From contig CAWJSX010000001.1 in the NCBI GenBank assembly GCA_963845675.1, forward strand, positions 62,001 to 126,000: 64,000 bases of DNA, in the 5' to 3' direction. The first letter of the stretch is position 1, and every line of letters starts with the position of its first letter. The notes under the pieces were generated by a model, which was not told the origin of the DNA, searched no databases, and saw only the letters and a program-made list of their open reading frames with translations. This document shows positions 40,494 through 52,520 of this stretch, piece after piece. Position numbers and translations under genes: made by a program. The DNA comes from CAWJMD01 sp963845675 (lineage in GTDB: Bacteria; Actinomycetota; Actinomycetes; Actinomycetales; CAWJMD01).

Positions 40494-43484
40494 GGTCGAC
40501 GGCCTTCCTCGCTCGATCACCGCACGGACCTGGTCGGGCAGGTCCCGGACGCTGATCGGCTTCTCGAGGTACCCGTCGAAGCCGGCCTGCGCGCACCCGC
40601 TCGCGGTCCTGCGGCATGGCCAGCGCGGTCAGCGCGACGACGGGGACCGTCAGGGTCGCCGGGTCGGCCCGCAGCGCGCCGAGCCCGACAACGCCGTCCT
40701 GCCTGGCAGCTGGAGATCCATCAGGACGAGGTCGGGCGGGTCGTCGTCGCCGTCGCACGAGTCCTCGGCGGTATGCCGGCCTCGCGGACCTCGAAGCCGG
40801 CGTGCTCCAGCACCGCCCGGACCAGCTTGAGGTTGCGGTCGTTGTCCTCGACGACGAGGACCGGCCCGGTCGTCTGGCGCCCGGCCGCCCCCGGCCGGGT
40901 GGCGGTCACCCGGTCGAGCAGCGCAGCAGCTCGTCGACGCCCGCCGCGCCGACCTTGGCGGCGACCTCGATCTCGTCGGCCAGGTGCCGCCAGGCAGAGG
41001 CGTCGCTGCCAGGCGGGGTGAGCGCCACCACCGGAACGAGGCTGACACGGGCGTCCTCCCGCAGGAGACGCACCGCGTCGAAGCCGTCGTCGGCCGTGGA
41101 CATGAGGTCGATGAGGACGGCGTCGGGCCGTCTCGCCCGGGCTTCCTCGAGTCCTTCGGCGACGGACCCCGTGGCGAGGACCGCCCAACCCGCCGGACTC
41201 CAGCTGGGCGACGAGGACCGAGCGGACGTCCTCCTCGGCGTCCACGACCCAGACCCTGCGGGCCCCCTGCCCCGGAAGGAGCCCGGCCCGCCGAAGCGCG
41301 GTGACGAGTGCGTCGCGACCGACGGGCTTGACCAGGTAGTCGTGTGCCCCGAGCGCGAAGCCCCGTCCACGTTCGTCCACGATCGAGACGACGATGACGG
41401 GGACGTGCGCCAGCTCCGGCGCGCTCTTGATGCGGGCCAGGACCTCCCATCCGTCGATGCCCGGGCAGCCGGATGTCGAGCACGACGGCAGCCGGGATCT
41501 CCTCGTCGAGGATCGCCCACGCCCGTTCCCCTGTCGCCGCGGTCACGGCGCGCAGCCCCTGGTCCTCGAGCAGGACGGTCATGAGGTCGGCCGACCGGCG
41601 GTCGTCCTCGACGACCAGGACGAACGGGTGGCCCCACCGCCCGTCTGACTCCTGCTCCGCGTCGGGACGGTCAGCGGGCACGGTGAAGGTGACCGTGCTG
41701 CCTCGTCCCTCCGCGCTGTCCAGCCAGATCCGGCCACCGTGCAGCTCGACGATGCGCCGGCTCAGCGTCAGCCCGAGTCCGGTCCCCTCCTGGGCGCTCA
41801 TGATGCGATCGCCTTGCTGGAAGGACTCGAAGATGCGTTCCCGGTCGGCCTCCGGGACGCCGATCCCGGTGTCGGTGACGGAGATCGCGATGTCGGGGCC
41901 CTCCTCCGCAGCCCGGACGGTGACCGATCCCCCGGACGGGGTGAACTTCACCGCGTTCGTGAGCAGGTTGAGCAGCACCTGCCGGACCCTGAGCTCGTCG
42001 GCCGAGATGGGCGGCATGTCGTCGTCGCAGTCAGCGCTCACCGTGAGGCCGTGACGCTCCGCGCGTTCACGGACCAGCCCCACCGTCGAGTGGACCAGCG
42101 TGGGCACGTCGACCGCCGTGATCTCGAGGACCATCTGACCGGCCTCGACCTTCGACAGGTCCAGGACGTCGTTGAGCAGCGCCAGCAGGTGCTTCCCGGA
42201 GGCGTGGATGTCTCCGAGGTACTCCTCCTGGCGCTCGTTCAGGTCGCCGAACATGCGCTCCAGGAGGACCTCCGAGAACCCGATGATCGCGTTGAGCGGA
42301 GTGCGCAGCTCGTGCGACATGGAGGCCAGGAACTCCGACTTGTGGTGGCTGGCAGCGGCGAGCTCCGCGCTCTGTTCCTCGAGCCGGCGGTACAGCTGAG
42401 CATTGGCGAGCGCCAGCGACGACTGGCTGGCGAAGGTCTCCAGGAACTGGCAGGTGCTCTCGTCGACCTCGCCGGGGGTGTGGCGACGCACGAGCAGCGC
42501 GCCGACGATGCGGTCCTGGCGCAGCATGGGCACGGCGACCACCGAGCGCCATCCGGCATCGCGGAGCAGGCGCAGGTGCTCGTCGTCGGCGTGCGTACGC
42601 AGATCGGCCACCTGCAACGGCCGCCGCTCGCGCGCGGCGCGGCCAACCAGCGTGCTGTACAGACCGACCCTGATCCCTCGCAGCGACTGCACCAGCTTCG
42701 GGTCGGTGCCGAACGTGGTGCGCACCCGGAACTCGTCCAGCTCGGGGTCGAACTCGAGCATGGACCCACCGTCCGCCCCTGACAGCGACACCGCGTGGGT
42801 CACGATGGTGGACAGCACCTCGTCGAGGTCCAACGTGGCACTGACCGCGTCCCCGACCGCGCTCAGGGCCTCGAGCTGGTCCAGCCGGCGGGTCAGGGCC
42901 GCCTTGTGCGTCTCCAGCTCGTGCAGGAGCCGTGTCGTGCGCACGGCGATGGCGGCCTGCGTGGCGAAGTCGACCAGCAGGTCGGTGGCTCGAGCGCTGA
43001 AGGGCGCCACGCGGTTGCGCCACACCGAGAGCGCGCCGACCACGTCCTCGCCGAGCAGCATGGGCGCCCCGAGGATGGTGCGGTAGTTGCCCAGCCGCTG
43101 AGCGTCGATGCGCCCGTACTCGGGGTCGGCGAGGACGTCGTGGATCTGCTGTGCACGGCGGTCGAGACCCACCCGGCCGGTGAGGGTCGCCCGGTTCACG
43201 GTGATCGGATGCTCGGCCATGAAGGCCAGGAACTCGTCGCTGATCCCCGAGGACCACGCCATCCGGTAGGTGGTGCCCTCGAACAGGTGCACCTGCACGG
43301 CGTCCCCACGGCAGAGACGGAGGGCGTTCGTCCCGATCGTCCGGAGGACCGCGTCGAGATCGGACGCCGATCGCCCCAGCGTCTGCAGGATCTCCCCGGT
43401 GGCCCGCAGCTGGTCGAGAGCGTCCCGCAGGGTCTGCGGCAGGTCGTCGCCACTCGCGGCAGCGAGACCACTCGTAGCGGCCAT
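40494..43484 (-). CDS. hybrid histidine kinase GAF-GAF-HisKA-HATPase-REC-REC-REC (3' part frameshifted)
   Basis: About 990 aa. Two GAF domains (residues about 40-185 and 215-365) precede the H-box SMSHELRTPLNAIIGFSEVL (phospho-His391) and the ATPase domain with NLLTNAVKFTPSGG (N box), DTGIGVPE (G1) and GTGLGLTLSRRIVELHGG. Three receiver domains follow (AAVVLDIRLPG; PDAVLIDLMS, where the acceptor is Asp; PDLVLMDLQLPG). The frame is intact to about 41465, then broken four or five times; two of the breaks examined are one extra G in GGG. GGAGG lies five bases before the ATG at 43484. It lacks membrane helices, so it senses a cytoplasmic ligand through the GAF domains. It runs into the receiver-cyclase gene; the exact stop is uncertain. 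Confidence 0.88.
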
Positions 43485-43656
43485 GGCGACCTCCTGGGCC
43501 CTCCCAGAAGCATGTTCCTCTTCCAGTCCGGCGTCCAGCAGTTCCTCGTGATCCGCGGGCGCGCCACGTCGGCGGTGGCACGACCACCCTGACTCGGCCG
43601 CGCTGGAGCATAGTGAGCACCGATCAGGTGCTGACGCGACGAGGGGGGAGACACCG

Positions 43657-44492
43657 GTGCCGACCGACGTGATCCCGGTCTTCTTCCTGTCCGACAGCAC
43701 GGGGATCAGCGCCGAGACGATGGGGAACGCGCTGCTGATCCAGTTCCCGGACCTCCACTTCGAACGCCGGCTGATCCCGTTCATCGCCACCGCCGAGGAG
43801 GCGCGCAAGGTCGTCACGGTCCTCGATGAGGCGATGGACGGCCCGGTGACCCCGCTCGCCTTCACGACCGCCGCCACCGACGAGGTGCGCGAGGTGCTGC
43901 TCACGTCGCGGTGCCCGATCATCGACTTCTTCGAGATGCACATGCAGCGCGTGGAGACGATCCTCGGCGTCTCCGGTTCGCGGGTGGCCGCCCGGCTGCA
44001 CGGGGTCGGCGACATCCAGCGGTACAACTCCCGGATGCAGGCGATCGAGTACGCGATCGAGCACGACGACGGCCAGAGCCTGCGGGCACTGGAGCGTGCT
44101 GACGTGATCCTGGTTGCACCGTCCCGCTGCGGCAAGACGCCGACCACCATGTACCTCGCGCTGCAGCACGGCGTCTTCGTCGCCAACTACCCGTTGATCG
44201 AGGACGACCTGGAGACCACCGACCTGCCGCGCCCTGTCGCTCCGTTGCGGGAGAAGTGCTTCGGTCTCATCACCACGCCCGCGCGTCTGAGCGAGGTGCG
44301 CGAGCAGCGCCGCCCGGGCTCGGTGTACTCCTCGCTGGAGCAGTGCACCTGGGAGCTCCGCCGTGCGGATGCCATGTACCGCGCCAACGGCCTACCGGTC
44401 ATCAACTCCACCACCCGGTCGGTGGAGGAGATGTCCACGGTCATCCTCCAGTCCCTCGGGTCACGACCCGCACACGGAAGCAGGAGCAGGAC

Positions 44493-44496
<4 letters not shown>
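43657..44496 (+). CDS. ppsR: pyruvate, water dikinase regulatory protein (PSRP, DUF299)
   Basis: Bifunctional serine/threonine kinase and pyrophosphorylase that inactivates PEP synthase by ADP-dependent phosphorylation and reactivates it with phosphate. 279 aa, the standard length. VFFLSDSTGISAETMGNALL is the family N-terminus, and VAPSRCGKTPTTMYLAL (about residue 152) is its P-loop-like ADP site. INSTTRSVEEMSTVIL closes the protein. GTG 43657 follows a strong GAGGGGGGAG site. It overlaps ppsA by four bases (ATGA), so the regulator and its target are co-translated. Confidence 0.94.
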
Positions 44497-46859
<2,363 letters not shown>

Positions 46860-46885
46860 GCGCAGCGCCTACCGTCGAAAGCCTG

Positions 46886-46956
46886 AGCGGGTGACCGGGA
46901 TCGAACCGGCATGACCAGCTTGGAAGGCTGGGGCTCTACCATTGAGCTACACCCGC
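46886..46956 (-). tRNA. tRNA-Gly (anticodon TCC)
   Basis: 71-nt cloverleaf on the minus strand: acceptor GCGGGTG/CACCCGC, D arm GCTC..GAGC, anticodon stem CCAGC/GCTGG around CTTCCAA (anticodon TCC), T arm GCCGG-TTCGATC-CCGGT, discriminator T. CCA is not encoded. TATCCT on the minus strand (46991-46986) is a fitting -10. Confidence 0.97.
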
Positions 46957-47069
46957 GAAGCGCCGGCGGACCGGCGCGCGCAGCCAGGATAGTGCCTCCC
47001 GGAGGTCGTCCCGTCGCCCGGTGCCGGAGCGCGGCAGTAGCCTGGGACCTGGCCGGACACGTCCGGCCG

Positions 47070-47143
47070 CGGGGTGTGGCGCAGCTTGGTAGCGCGTCCG
47101 CTTTGGGAGCGGAAGGCCCCCGGTTCGAATCCGGGTACCCCGA
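47070..47143 (+). tRNA. tRNA-Pro (anticodon TGG)
   Basis: 74-nt cloverleaf: acceptor CGGGGTG/TACCCCG, anticodon stem TCCGC/GCGGA around TTTGGGA (anticodon TGG), T arm CCCGG-TTCGAAT-CCGGG, discriminator A. No encoded CCA. TAGCCT at 47038-47043 is a candidate -10. It diverges from the tRNA-Gly gene. Confidence 0.97.
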
Positions 47144-47195
47144 CAGCGTCGTGCGTGACGCCCGTCCAGCATTCGGCCTGGGACGGCGTGGCGGC

Positions 47196-47201
47196 TAGCA
47201 T
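47196..47201 (+). promoter_or_regulatory. -10 element upstream of tig
   Basis: TAGCAT fits the actinobacterial -10 consensus and would give an untranslated leader of about 90 bases before the GTG of tig. No clear -35 is visible. Confidence 0.45.
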
Positions 47202-47296
47202 GGGTGGCTGTTCCCGGCCTTCCTGGGCGCCGACGTGCGCCTGGTGCCGGGTCGAGCGTGAAGTCCCCCTGAACCCCCGAACCCTGGAGCCATTGC

Positions 47297-48730
47297 GTGA
47301 AGAGCGACGTCGAGACCCTCAGCCCGACCCGGGTGAAGCTCACCGTCGAGGTGCCCTACGACGAGCTCGAGCCGAGCATGGCGAAGGCGTACCAGGAGAT
47401 CGGCAGCCAGATCCAGGTTCCCGGCTTCCGCAAGGGCAAGGTGCCGGCGCGCATCATCGACCAGCGGGTCGGTCGCGGCGCCGTGCTGCAGGAGGCCATC
47501 AACGACGCCCTGCCGACCTTCTACGGCCAGGCGGCCGAGGAGGCCAGGATCCGGCCGCTCGGCCAGCCCGAGGTCGACATCACCGACGTGCCGGACGCGG
47601 CCAAGGGTGGCGACCTGAAGTTCACCGTCGAGGTCGACGTGCGGCCCGAGGTCACGCTTCCCGACTTCTCCACGCTGGCGGTCCAGATCGACGAGATCGA
47701 GGTGACCGACTCCGACGTCGAGGAGCGTCTCGAGGCCCTGCGCGAGCGCTTCGGCACCCTGGTCGGCGTCGACCGGGCCGCCGGCGAGGGCGACTTCGTC
47801 TCCGTCGACCTCGTCGCGTCGATCGACGGCGAGGAGATCGACTCCGCCAACGGCATCAGCTACCAGGTCGGCAGCGGCACCATGCTCGAGGGCATGGACG
47901 AGGCGCTGACCGGCCTGTCCGCCGGAGAGCAGGCCACCTTCACGACGCCTCTGGCCGGTGGCGAGCACGCGGGCAAGGACGCCGACGTGTCGGTGACCGC
48001 CGTGTCCGTCAAGGAGCGCCAGCTGCCCGACGCGGACGACGAGTTCGCCGAGCTCGCCTCCGAGTTCGACACCCTCGCCGAGCTGCGTGACGACCTGCGC
48101 GAGCAGGCCCAGCAGGCGAAGAGGTTCGAGCAGGGAGTCGTCGCCCGGGACCGCGTGCTCGACGCGCTGCTCGAGGCCGTGGAGGTCCCCGTGCCCGAGA
48201 AGGTCGTGCAGGCCGAGGTCGACGCGCACCTCGAGGGCGAGAACCGCATGGAGGACGACGAGCACCGTGCCGAGGTGACCGAGGAGGTCACCAAGGGCCT
48301 GCGCACGCAGTTCGTCCTGGACGCGATCGTCGAGGCCCACGAGGTCTCGGTGAACCAGAACGAGCTGATCGAGTACCTCGTCGCCCAGGCGCCCCGCTAC
48401 GGCATGGACCCGAACGCGTTCGCCCAGGCCGTCGACCAGGCCGGCCAGGTGCCCGCCATGGTCGCCGAGGTCGCCCGCCGCAAGGGCCTGGCCGTCGTGC
48501 TGGAGCAGGCGACGATCACCGACCCGTCCGGCACCACGGTGGACCTGGACGACCTGGTTCCGCCGCGTCCCGAGGACGAGGGTGTCGACGAGGCGGGCTC
48601 CCCCGACTCCCCCGACTCCGCGGACTCCACGGACTCCGCCGAGGCGACCGAGGTCGCCGGGTCCGGGGAGTCCGAGGAGACCGTCGTCGTCGAGGACGCG
48701 AGCTCGCCCGCCAGCCTGCCCCGCGTCTGA
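47297..48730 (+). CDS. tig: trigger factor
   Basis: Ribosome-bound chaperone and peptidyl-prolyl isomerase. 477 aa. The N-terminal ribosome-binding domain carries the signature QVPGFRKGKVPARIIDQRVG (the GFRxGKxP motif). The FKBP-type domain lies at about 155-240 (GDFVSVDLVASIDGEEID, GSGTMLEGMDEALTGL), and the helical C-terminal arms follow (FVLDAIVEAHEVSVNQNELI). An acidic low-complexity tail of about 55 residues with repeated Ser-Asp and Pro-Asp-Ser units ends the protein, as in other actinobacteria. GTG at 47297. A strong hairpin terminator stands 24 bases past the stop, separating it from the clp genes. Confidence 0.96.
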   Translation: MKSDVETLSPTRVKLTVEVPYDELEPSMAKAYQEIGSQIQVPGFRKGKVPARIIDQRVGRGAVLQEAINDALPTFYGQAAEEARIRPLGQPEVDITDVPDAAKGGDLKFTVEVDVRPEVTLPDFSTLAVQIDEIEVTDSDVEERLEALRERFGTLVGVDRAAGEGDFVSVDLVASIDGEEIDSANGISYQVGSGTMLEGMDEALTGLSAGEQATFTTPLAGGEHAGKDADVSVTAVSVKERQLPDADDEFAELASEFDTLAELRDDLREQAQQAKRFEQGVVARDRVLDALLEAVEVPVPEKVVQAEVDAHLEGENRMEDDEHRAEVTEEVTKGLRTQFVLDAIVEAHEVSVNQNELIEYLVAQAPRYGMDPNAFAQAVDQAGQVPAMVAEVARRKGLAVVLEQATITDPSGTTVDLDDLVPPRPEDEGVDEAGSPDSPDSADSTDSAEATEVAGSGESEETVVVEDASSPASLPRV

Positions 48731-48753
48731 CACCGGCCCCGGCCGATCCACCT

Positions 48754-48785
48754 GTCGCCGTACGACCTCCGGGTCGTGCGGCGAC
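48754..48785 (+). terminator. strong hairpin terminator after tig (UCCG tetraloop)
   Basis: GTCGCCGTACGACC (48754-48767) pairs with GGTCGTGCGGCGAC (48772-48785) over 14 bp, with one T-G wobble and a four-base TCCG loop closed by C-G, a UNCG-type tetraloop. There is no T-run, as is usual for actinobacterial terminators. It lies 24 bases after the tig stop. Confidence 0.8.
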
Positions 48786-48821
48786 GGTGTTCCCGGCAGC
48801 CGGCCGCTCCGACGCACCGTG

Positions 48822-48835
48822 CGCCGACAGCGAAC
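48822..48835 (+). promoter_or_regulatory. ClgR-like activator box upstream of clpP1
   Basis: CGCCGACAGCGAAC fits the core CGCYNANRGCGWWS of the ClgR consensus I recall from Corynebacterium (WNNWCGCYNANRGCGWWS); the two upstream W positions do not fit. Its centre lies about 58 bases before the transcript start predicted from the -10 at 48875, a usual activator position. ClgR activates clpP1-clpP2 in actinobacteria. Confidence 0.6.
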
Positions 48836-48874
48836 ACCGCGCGGTCCGGGGAGTGTGGCGTCGGGGGGCCGCGT

Positions 48875-48880
48875 TAGGGT
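48875..48880 (+). promoter_or_regulatory. -10 element of clpP1-clpP2
   Basis: TAGGGT; the predicted transcript start is near 48887, leaving a leader of about 65 bases before the GTG of clpP1. No consensus -35 is seen, in keeping with an activator-dependent promoter. Confidence 0.5.
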
Positions 48881-48953
48881 CGACGACAGCCGACGGAGGC
48901 ACTTCCCGCATCGCGGGAGGGGCCTCGTCCCTCGACAGGATGGAGCCATCAGC

Positions 48954-49592
48954 GTGAGCGACTTCCAGCCGGGCCTTCCGGGTGCCGACATCGCTGCCCG
49001 GAGCACCGGCCAGCCGTTCGGTCTCGACGACCACATCTACCAGCGACTGCTCCGTGAGCGGATCATCTGGCTCGGGTCCGAGGTGCGCGACGACAACGCG
49101 AACGCGATCTGCGCGCAGCTGCTGCTGCTCGCCGCGGAGGACCCCGACAAGGACATCTGGCTCTACATCAACTCGCCCGGCGGCTCGGTCACGGCCGGCA
49201 TGGCGATCTACGACACCATGCAGTACGTCAAGCCCGACGTCGCCACCGTCGCGATGGGGCTGGCCGCGTCGATGGGCCAGTTCCTGCTCTCGTCCGGCGC
49301 CAAGGGCAAGCGGTACGCCACTCCCCACGCGCGGATCATGATGCACCAGCCGTCCGGCGGCTTCGGCGGCACGGTGACCGACATCCGCATCCAGGCCGAG
49401 CTGATCAACAACATGAAGCGCACGCTGACCGAGCTCACCGCGGAGCAGACCGGCCAGACGGTCGAGCAGATCTCCAAGGACAACGACCGCGACCGCTGGT
49501 TCACGGCGAACGAGGCCCTCGAGTACGGCTTCGTCGACCACGTCGAGGCGCACTCCGGCGCCGTCACCGGAGGCGGCGGCACCGAGGGCTGA
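48954..49592 (+). CDS. clpP1: ATP-dependent Clp protease proteolytic subunit ClpP1
   Basis: Serine peptidase subunit that assembles with ClpP2 into a mixed 14-mer chamber fed by ClpX or ClpC. 212 aa. The substrate-strand motif is YINSPGGSVTAGMAIYDTMQ; the catalytic Ser106 is in MGLAASMGQFLLSSG and His131 in RIMMHQPSGG, with the Asp of the triad in KDNDRDRWFTANEALEYG. The GTG at 48954 has GGAG about nine bases upstream. It is followed by clpP2 after 62 bases, as in most actinobacteria, where the pair is essential. Confidence 0.96.
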   Translation: MSDFQPGLPGADIAARSTGQPFGLDDHIYQRLLRERIIWLGSEVRDDNANAICAQLLLLAAEDPDKDIWLYINSPGGSVTAGMAIYDTMQYVKPDVATVAMGLAASMGQFLLSSGAKGKRYATPHARIMMHQPSGGFGGTVTDIRIQAELINNMKRTLTELTAEQTGQTVEQISKDNDRDRWFTANEALEYGFVDHVEAHSGAVTGGGGTEG

Positions 49593-49654
49593 GGCCCCGC
49601 CGTCCCTCATCCCGCACCCAGCCTCGCGTGACGAAGACCTCCGAAGGAGCTCCC

Positions 49655-50347
49655 GTGATCGACCCCCGCACCCCTGGTGGCCACGCCGACTACGCGCGTG
49701 CCGCCGGCGCCCCGGCCCAGTCCGGGCCAGCCGCCCCGTCCAGCCGCTACATCCTGCCGCAGTTCGAGGAGCGCACCGCCTACGGCTTCAAGCGCCAGGA
49801 CCCGTACACCAAGCTCTTCGAGGACCGCGTCATCTTCCTCGGCGTGCAGGTCGACGACGCGTCCGCCGACGACGTGATGGCCCAGATCCTCGTGCTCGAG
49901 TCGTCCGACCCGGACCGCGACATCACGATGTACATCAACTCGCCCGGCGGCTCGTTCACGGCCCTCACGGCGATCTACGACACGATGCAGTACGTCAAGC
50001 CCGACATCCAGACGGTCTGCCTGGGCCAGGCCGCCTCCGCCGCGGCCGTGCTGCTGGCGGCGGGTGCGCCGGGCAAGCGCCTCGCACTCCCGAACGCCCG
50101 TGTGCTGATTCACCAGCCCGCGCTCTCCAGCGGCGACTACGCTCAGGCGTCCGACATCGAGATCCACGCCAACGAGGCACTGCGCATGCGCAACTGGCTC
50201 GAGGAGACGATCGCCAAGCACTCCAACAAGACGGTCGACGAGGTCCGGCGCGACATCGAGCGCGACAAGATCCTCACCGCCCAGCAGGCCCTGGAGTACG
50301 GGCTCGTCGACCAGGTGCTCCCGAGCCGCAAGGGTCGGGACAACTAG
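49655..50347 (+). CDS. clpP2: ATP-dependent Clp protease proteolytic subunit ClpP2
   Basis: 230 aa. The longer N-terminus compared with ClpP1 is normal for actinobacterial ClpP2. YINSPGGSFTALTAIYDTMQ is the substrate strand, Ser128 in LGQAASAAAVLLAAG the nucleophile, and His in RVLIHQPALSSG the base. The C-terminus DQVLPSRKGRDN carries the tail that docks ClpX. GTG 49655 is preferred over an in-frame GTG at 49628 because AAGGAG lies six bases before it. It is co-transcribed with clpP1. Confidence 0.96.
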   Translation: MIDPRTPGGHADYARAAGAPAQSGPAAPSSRYILPQFEERTAYGFKRQDPYTKLFEDRVIFLGVQVDDASADDVMAQILVLESSDPDRDITMYINSPGGSFTALTAIYDTMQYVKPDIQTVCLGQAASAAAVLLAAGAPGKRLALPNARVLIHQPALSSGDYAQASDIEIHANEALRMRNWLEETIAKHSNKTVDEVRRDIERDKILTAQQALEYGLVDQVLPSRKGRDN

Positions 50348-50425
50348 CCGAGCACGGTCCGGCGGGACACGCCGGGCCAGCCCGCTGACAGCGTGGCTCG
50401 CGTAGTGTCCAATGGAGGAACACAA

Positions 50426-50443
50426 GGCCCGCACCCGCGGGCC
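50426..50443 (+). promoter_or_regulatory. perfect hairpin in the clpX leader
   Basis: GGCCCGC and GCGGGCC form a perfect 7-bp stem with a four-base loop ACCC. It ends two bases before the GGAGGAGGG ribosome-binding site of clpX. It could be a weak terminator after clpP2 or a structure affecting clpX translation; a TAGTGT -10 candidate lies at 50403-50408. Confidence 0.4.
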
Positions 50444-50463
50444 CTGGAGGAGGGAACCGGTCC

Positions 50464-51742
<1,279 letters not shown>

Positions 51743-51773
51743 GGCCCGTCCGGACGGCATGAGGTAGCGACCG

Positions 51774-52508
51774 GTGGCCGCCAACGTCGTCGCCCCGCTC
51801 CGTGTCGCGGGTGGCGTGCTGCTGCGCCGCACCTGGTCCGCCTTCACCCGCTCCGACCGTCCTGCCACGCCCGAGACGCTGCTGCCCGGCGGGGTCCCGT
51901 CGGGCGGCGTGGCCACCCACGTGCTGCTCGACCGTGCGCTGCGCCAGCGGACGCTCGTCCAGTCGACCACCACCACCTGCGGCTCCGCCACCCTCGTCGT
52001 GGCCCGGATGCTGGCCGACGAGGCGTACCTGCTCCAGGTGCTGAAGGGGCCCGGCGCCCGTGAGCGCTTCGCCGCGCAGGAGCAGGTGATCAAACGCAGC
52101 ACCAACGGGCTGCGCGGCCCGGCGGGGTCGCTCCAGCTGCCCTGGCCCAGCGCACTCGGCACGCCGCCGTGGGGGACGGCATCGGCGATGACCCGGCTCT
52201 TCGGGCCACGGCTGAGGTACCGCGTCCGCGCGGTGGACTCCGACTCGCGCCCGGAGCGGCTGGCCGCCTTCGGCTCGCTCGCGTCGACGGTGGCGGCCGG
52301 CAACCCGGCGGTGCTCTACGTCGGGGACGACCTCACGCCGCGGCACGTCACGTTGGCGTTGTCCGTCGACGACGACGGGTTGCGCATCTACGACCCGGCC
52401 GTGGGGCGGCTGGTCACGGTCGCACGGTCGGCCTTCGAGGCCGGGCGCGTCGGGGTCGCCGGGTGGCAGCGGGTCTGGGCCGTCGTCGAGCCCGTATGGG
52501 AGACCTAG
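51774..52508 (+). CDS. uncharacterised protein, papain/C39-like cysteine-protease fold candidate
   Basis: 244 aa, not secreted, 31 bases after clpX on the same strand. Three segments are spaced as in papain-like cysteine proteases: an N-terminal helix opened by Cys in TTTTCGSATLVVARMLADE, a strand with His in LTPRHVTLALSVD, and an Asp in RIYDPAVGRLVTV shortly after, giving a possible Cys-His-Asp triad. Many C39-like and transglutaminase-like proteins have CGxA at the Cys helix and a His-bearing strand followed by a (N/D)P turn. It has no known relative that I can name. The fold call is inference from this pattern; a peptidase or amidase role close to the Clp system is possible. Confidence 0.75.
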   Translation: MAANVVAPLRVAGGVLLRRTWSAFTRSDRPATPETLLPGGVPSGGVATHVLLDRALRQRTLVQSTTTTCGSATLVVARMLADEAYLLQVLKGPGARERFAAQEQVIKRSTNGLRGPAGSLQLPWPSALGTPPWGTASAMTRLFGPRLRYRVRAVDSDSRPERLAAFGSLASTVAAGNPAVLYVGDDLTPRHVTLALSVDDDGLRIYDPAVGRLVTVARSAFEAGRVGVAGWQRVWAVVEPVWET

Positions 52509-52520
52509 GCGCCTGGCCGG

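Noticed and set aside
40650..44186. A very long kinase frame reaching 1178 residues
   Set aside because: The part upstream of 43484 runs antisense through ppsR, and GGAGG five bases before the ATG at 43484 sets the start.
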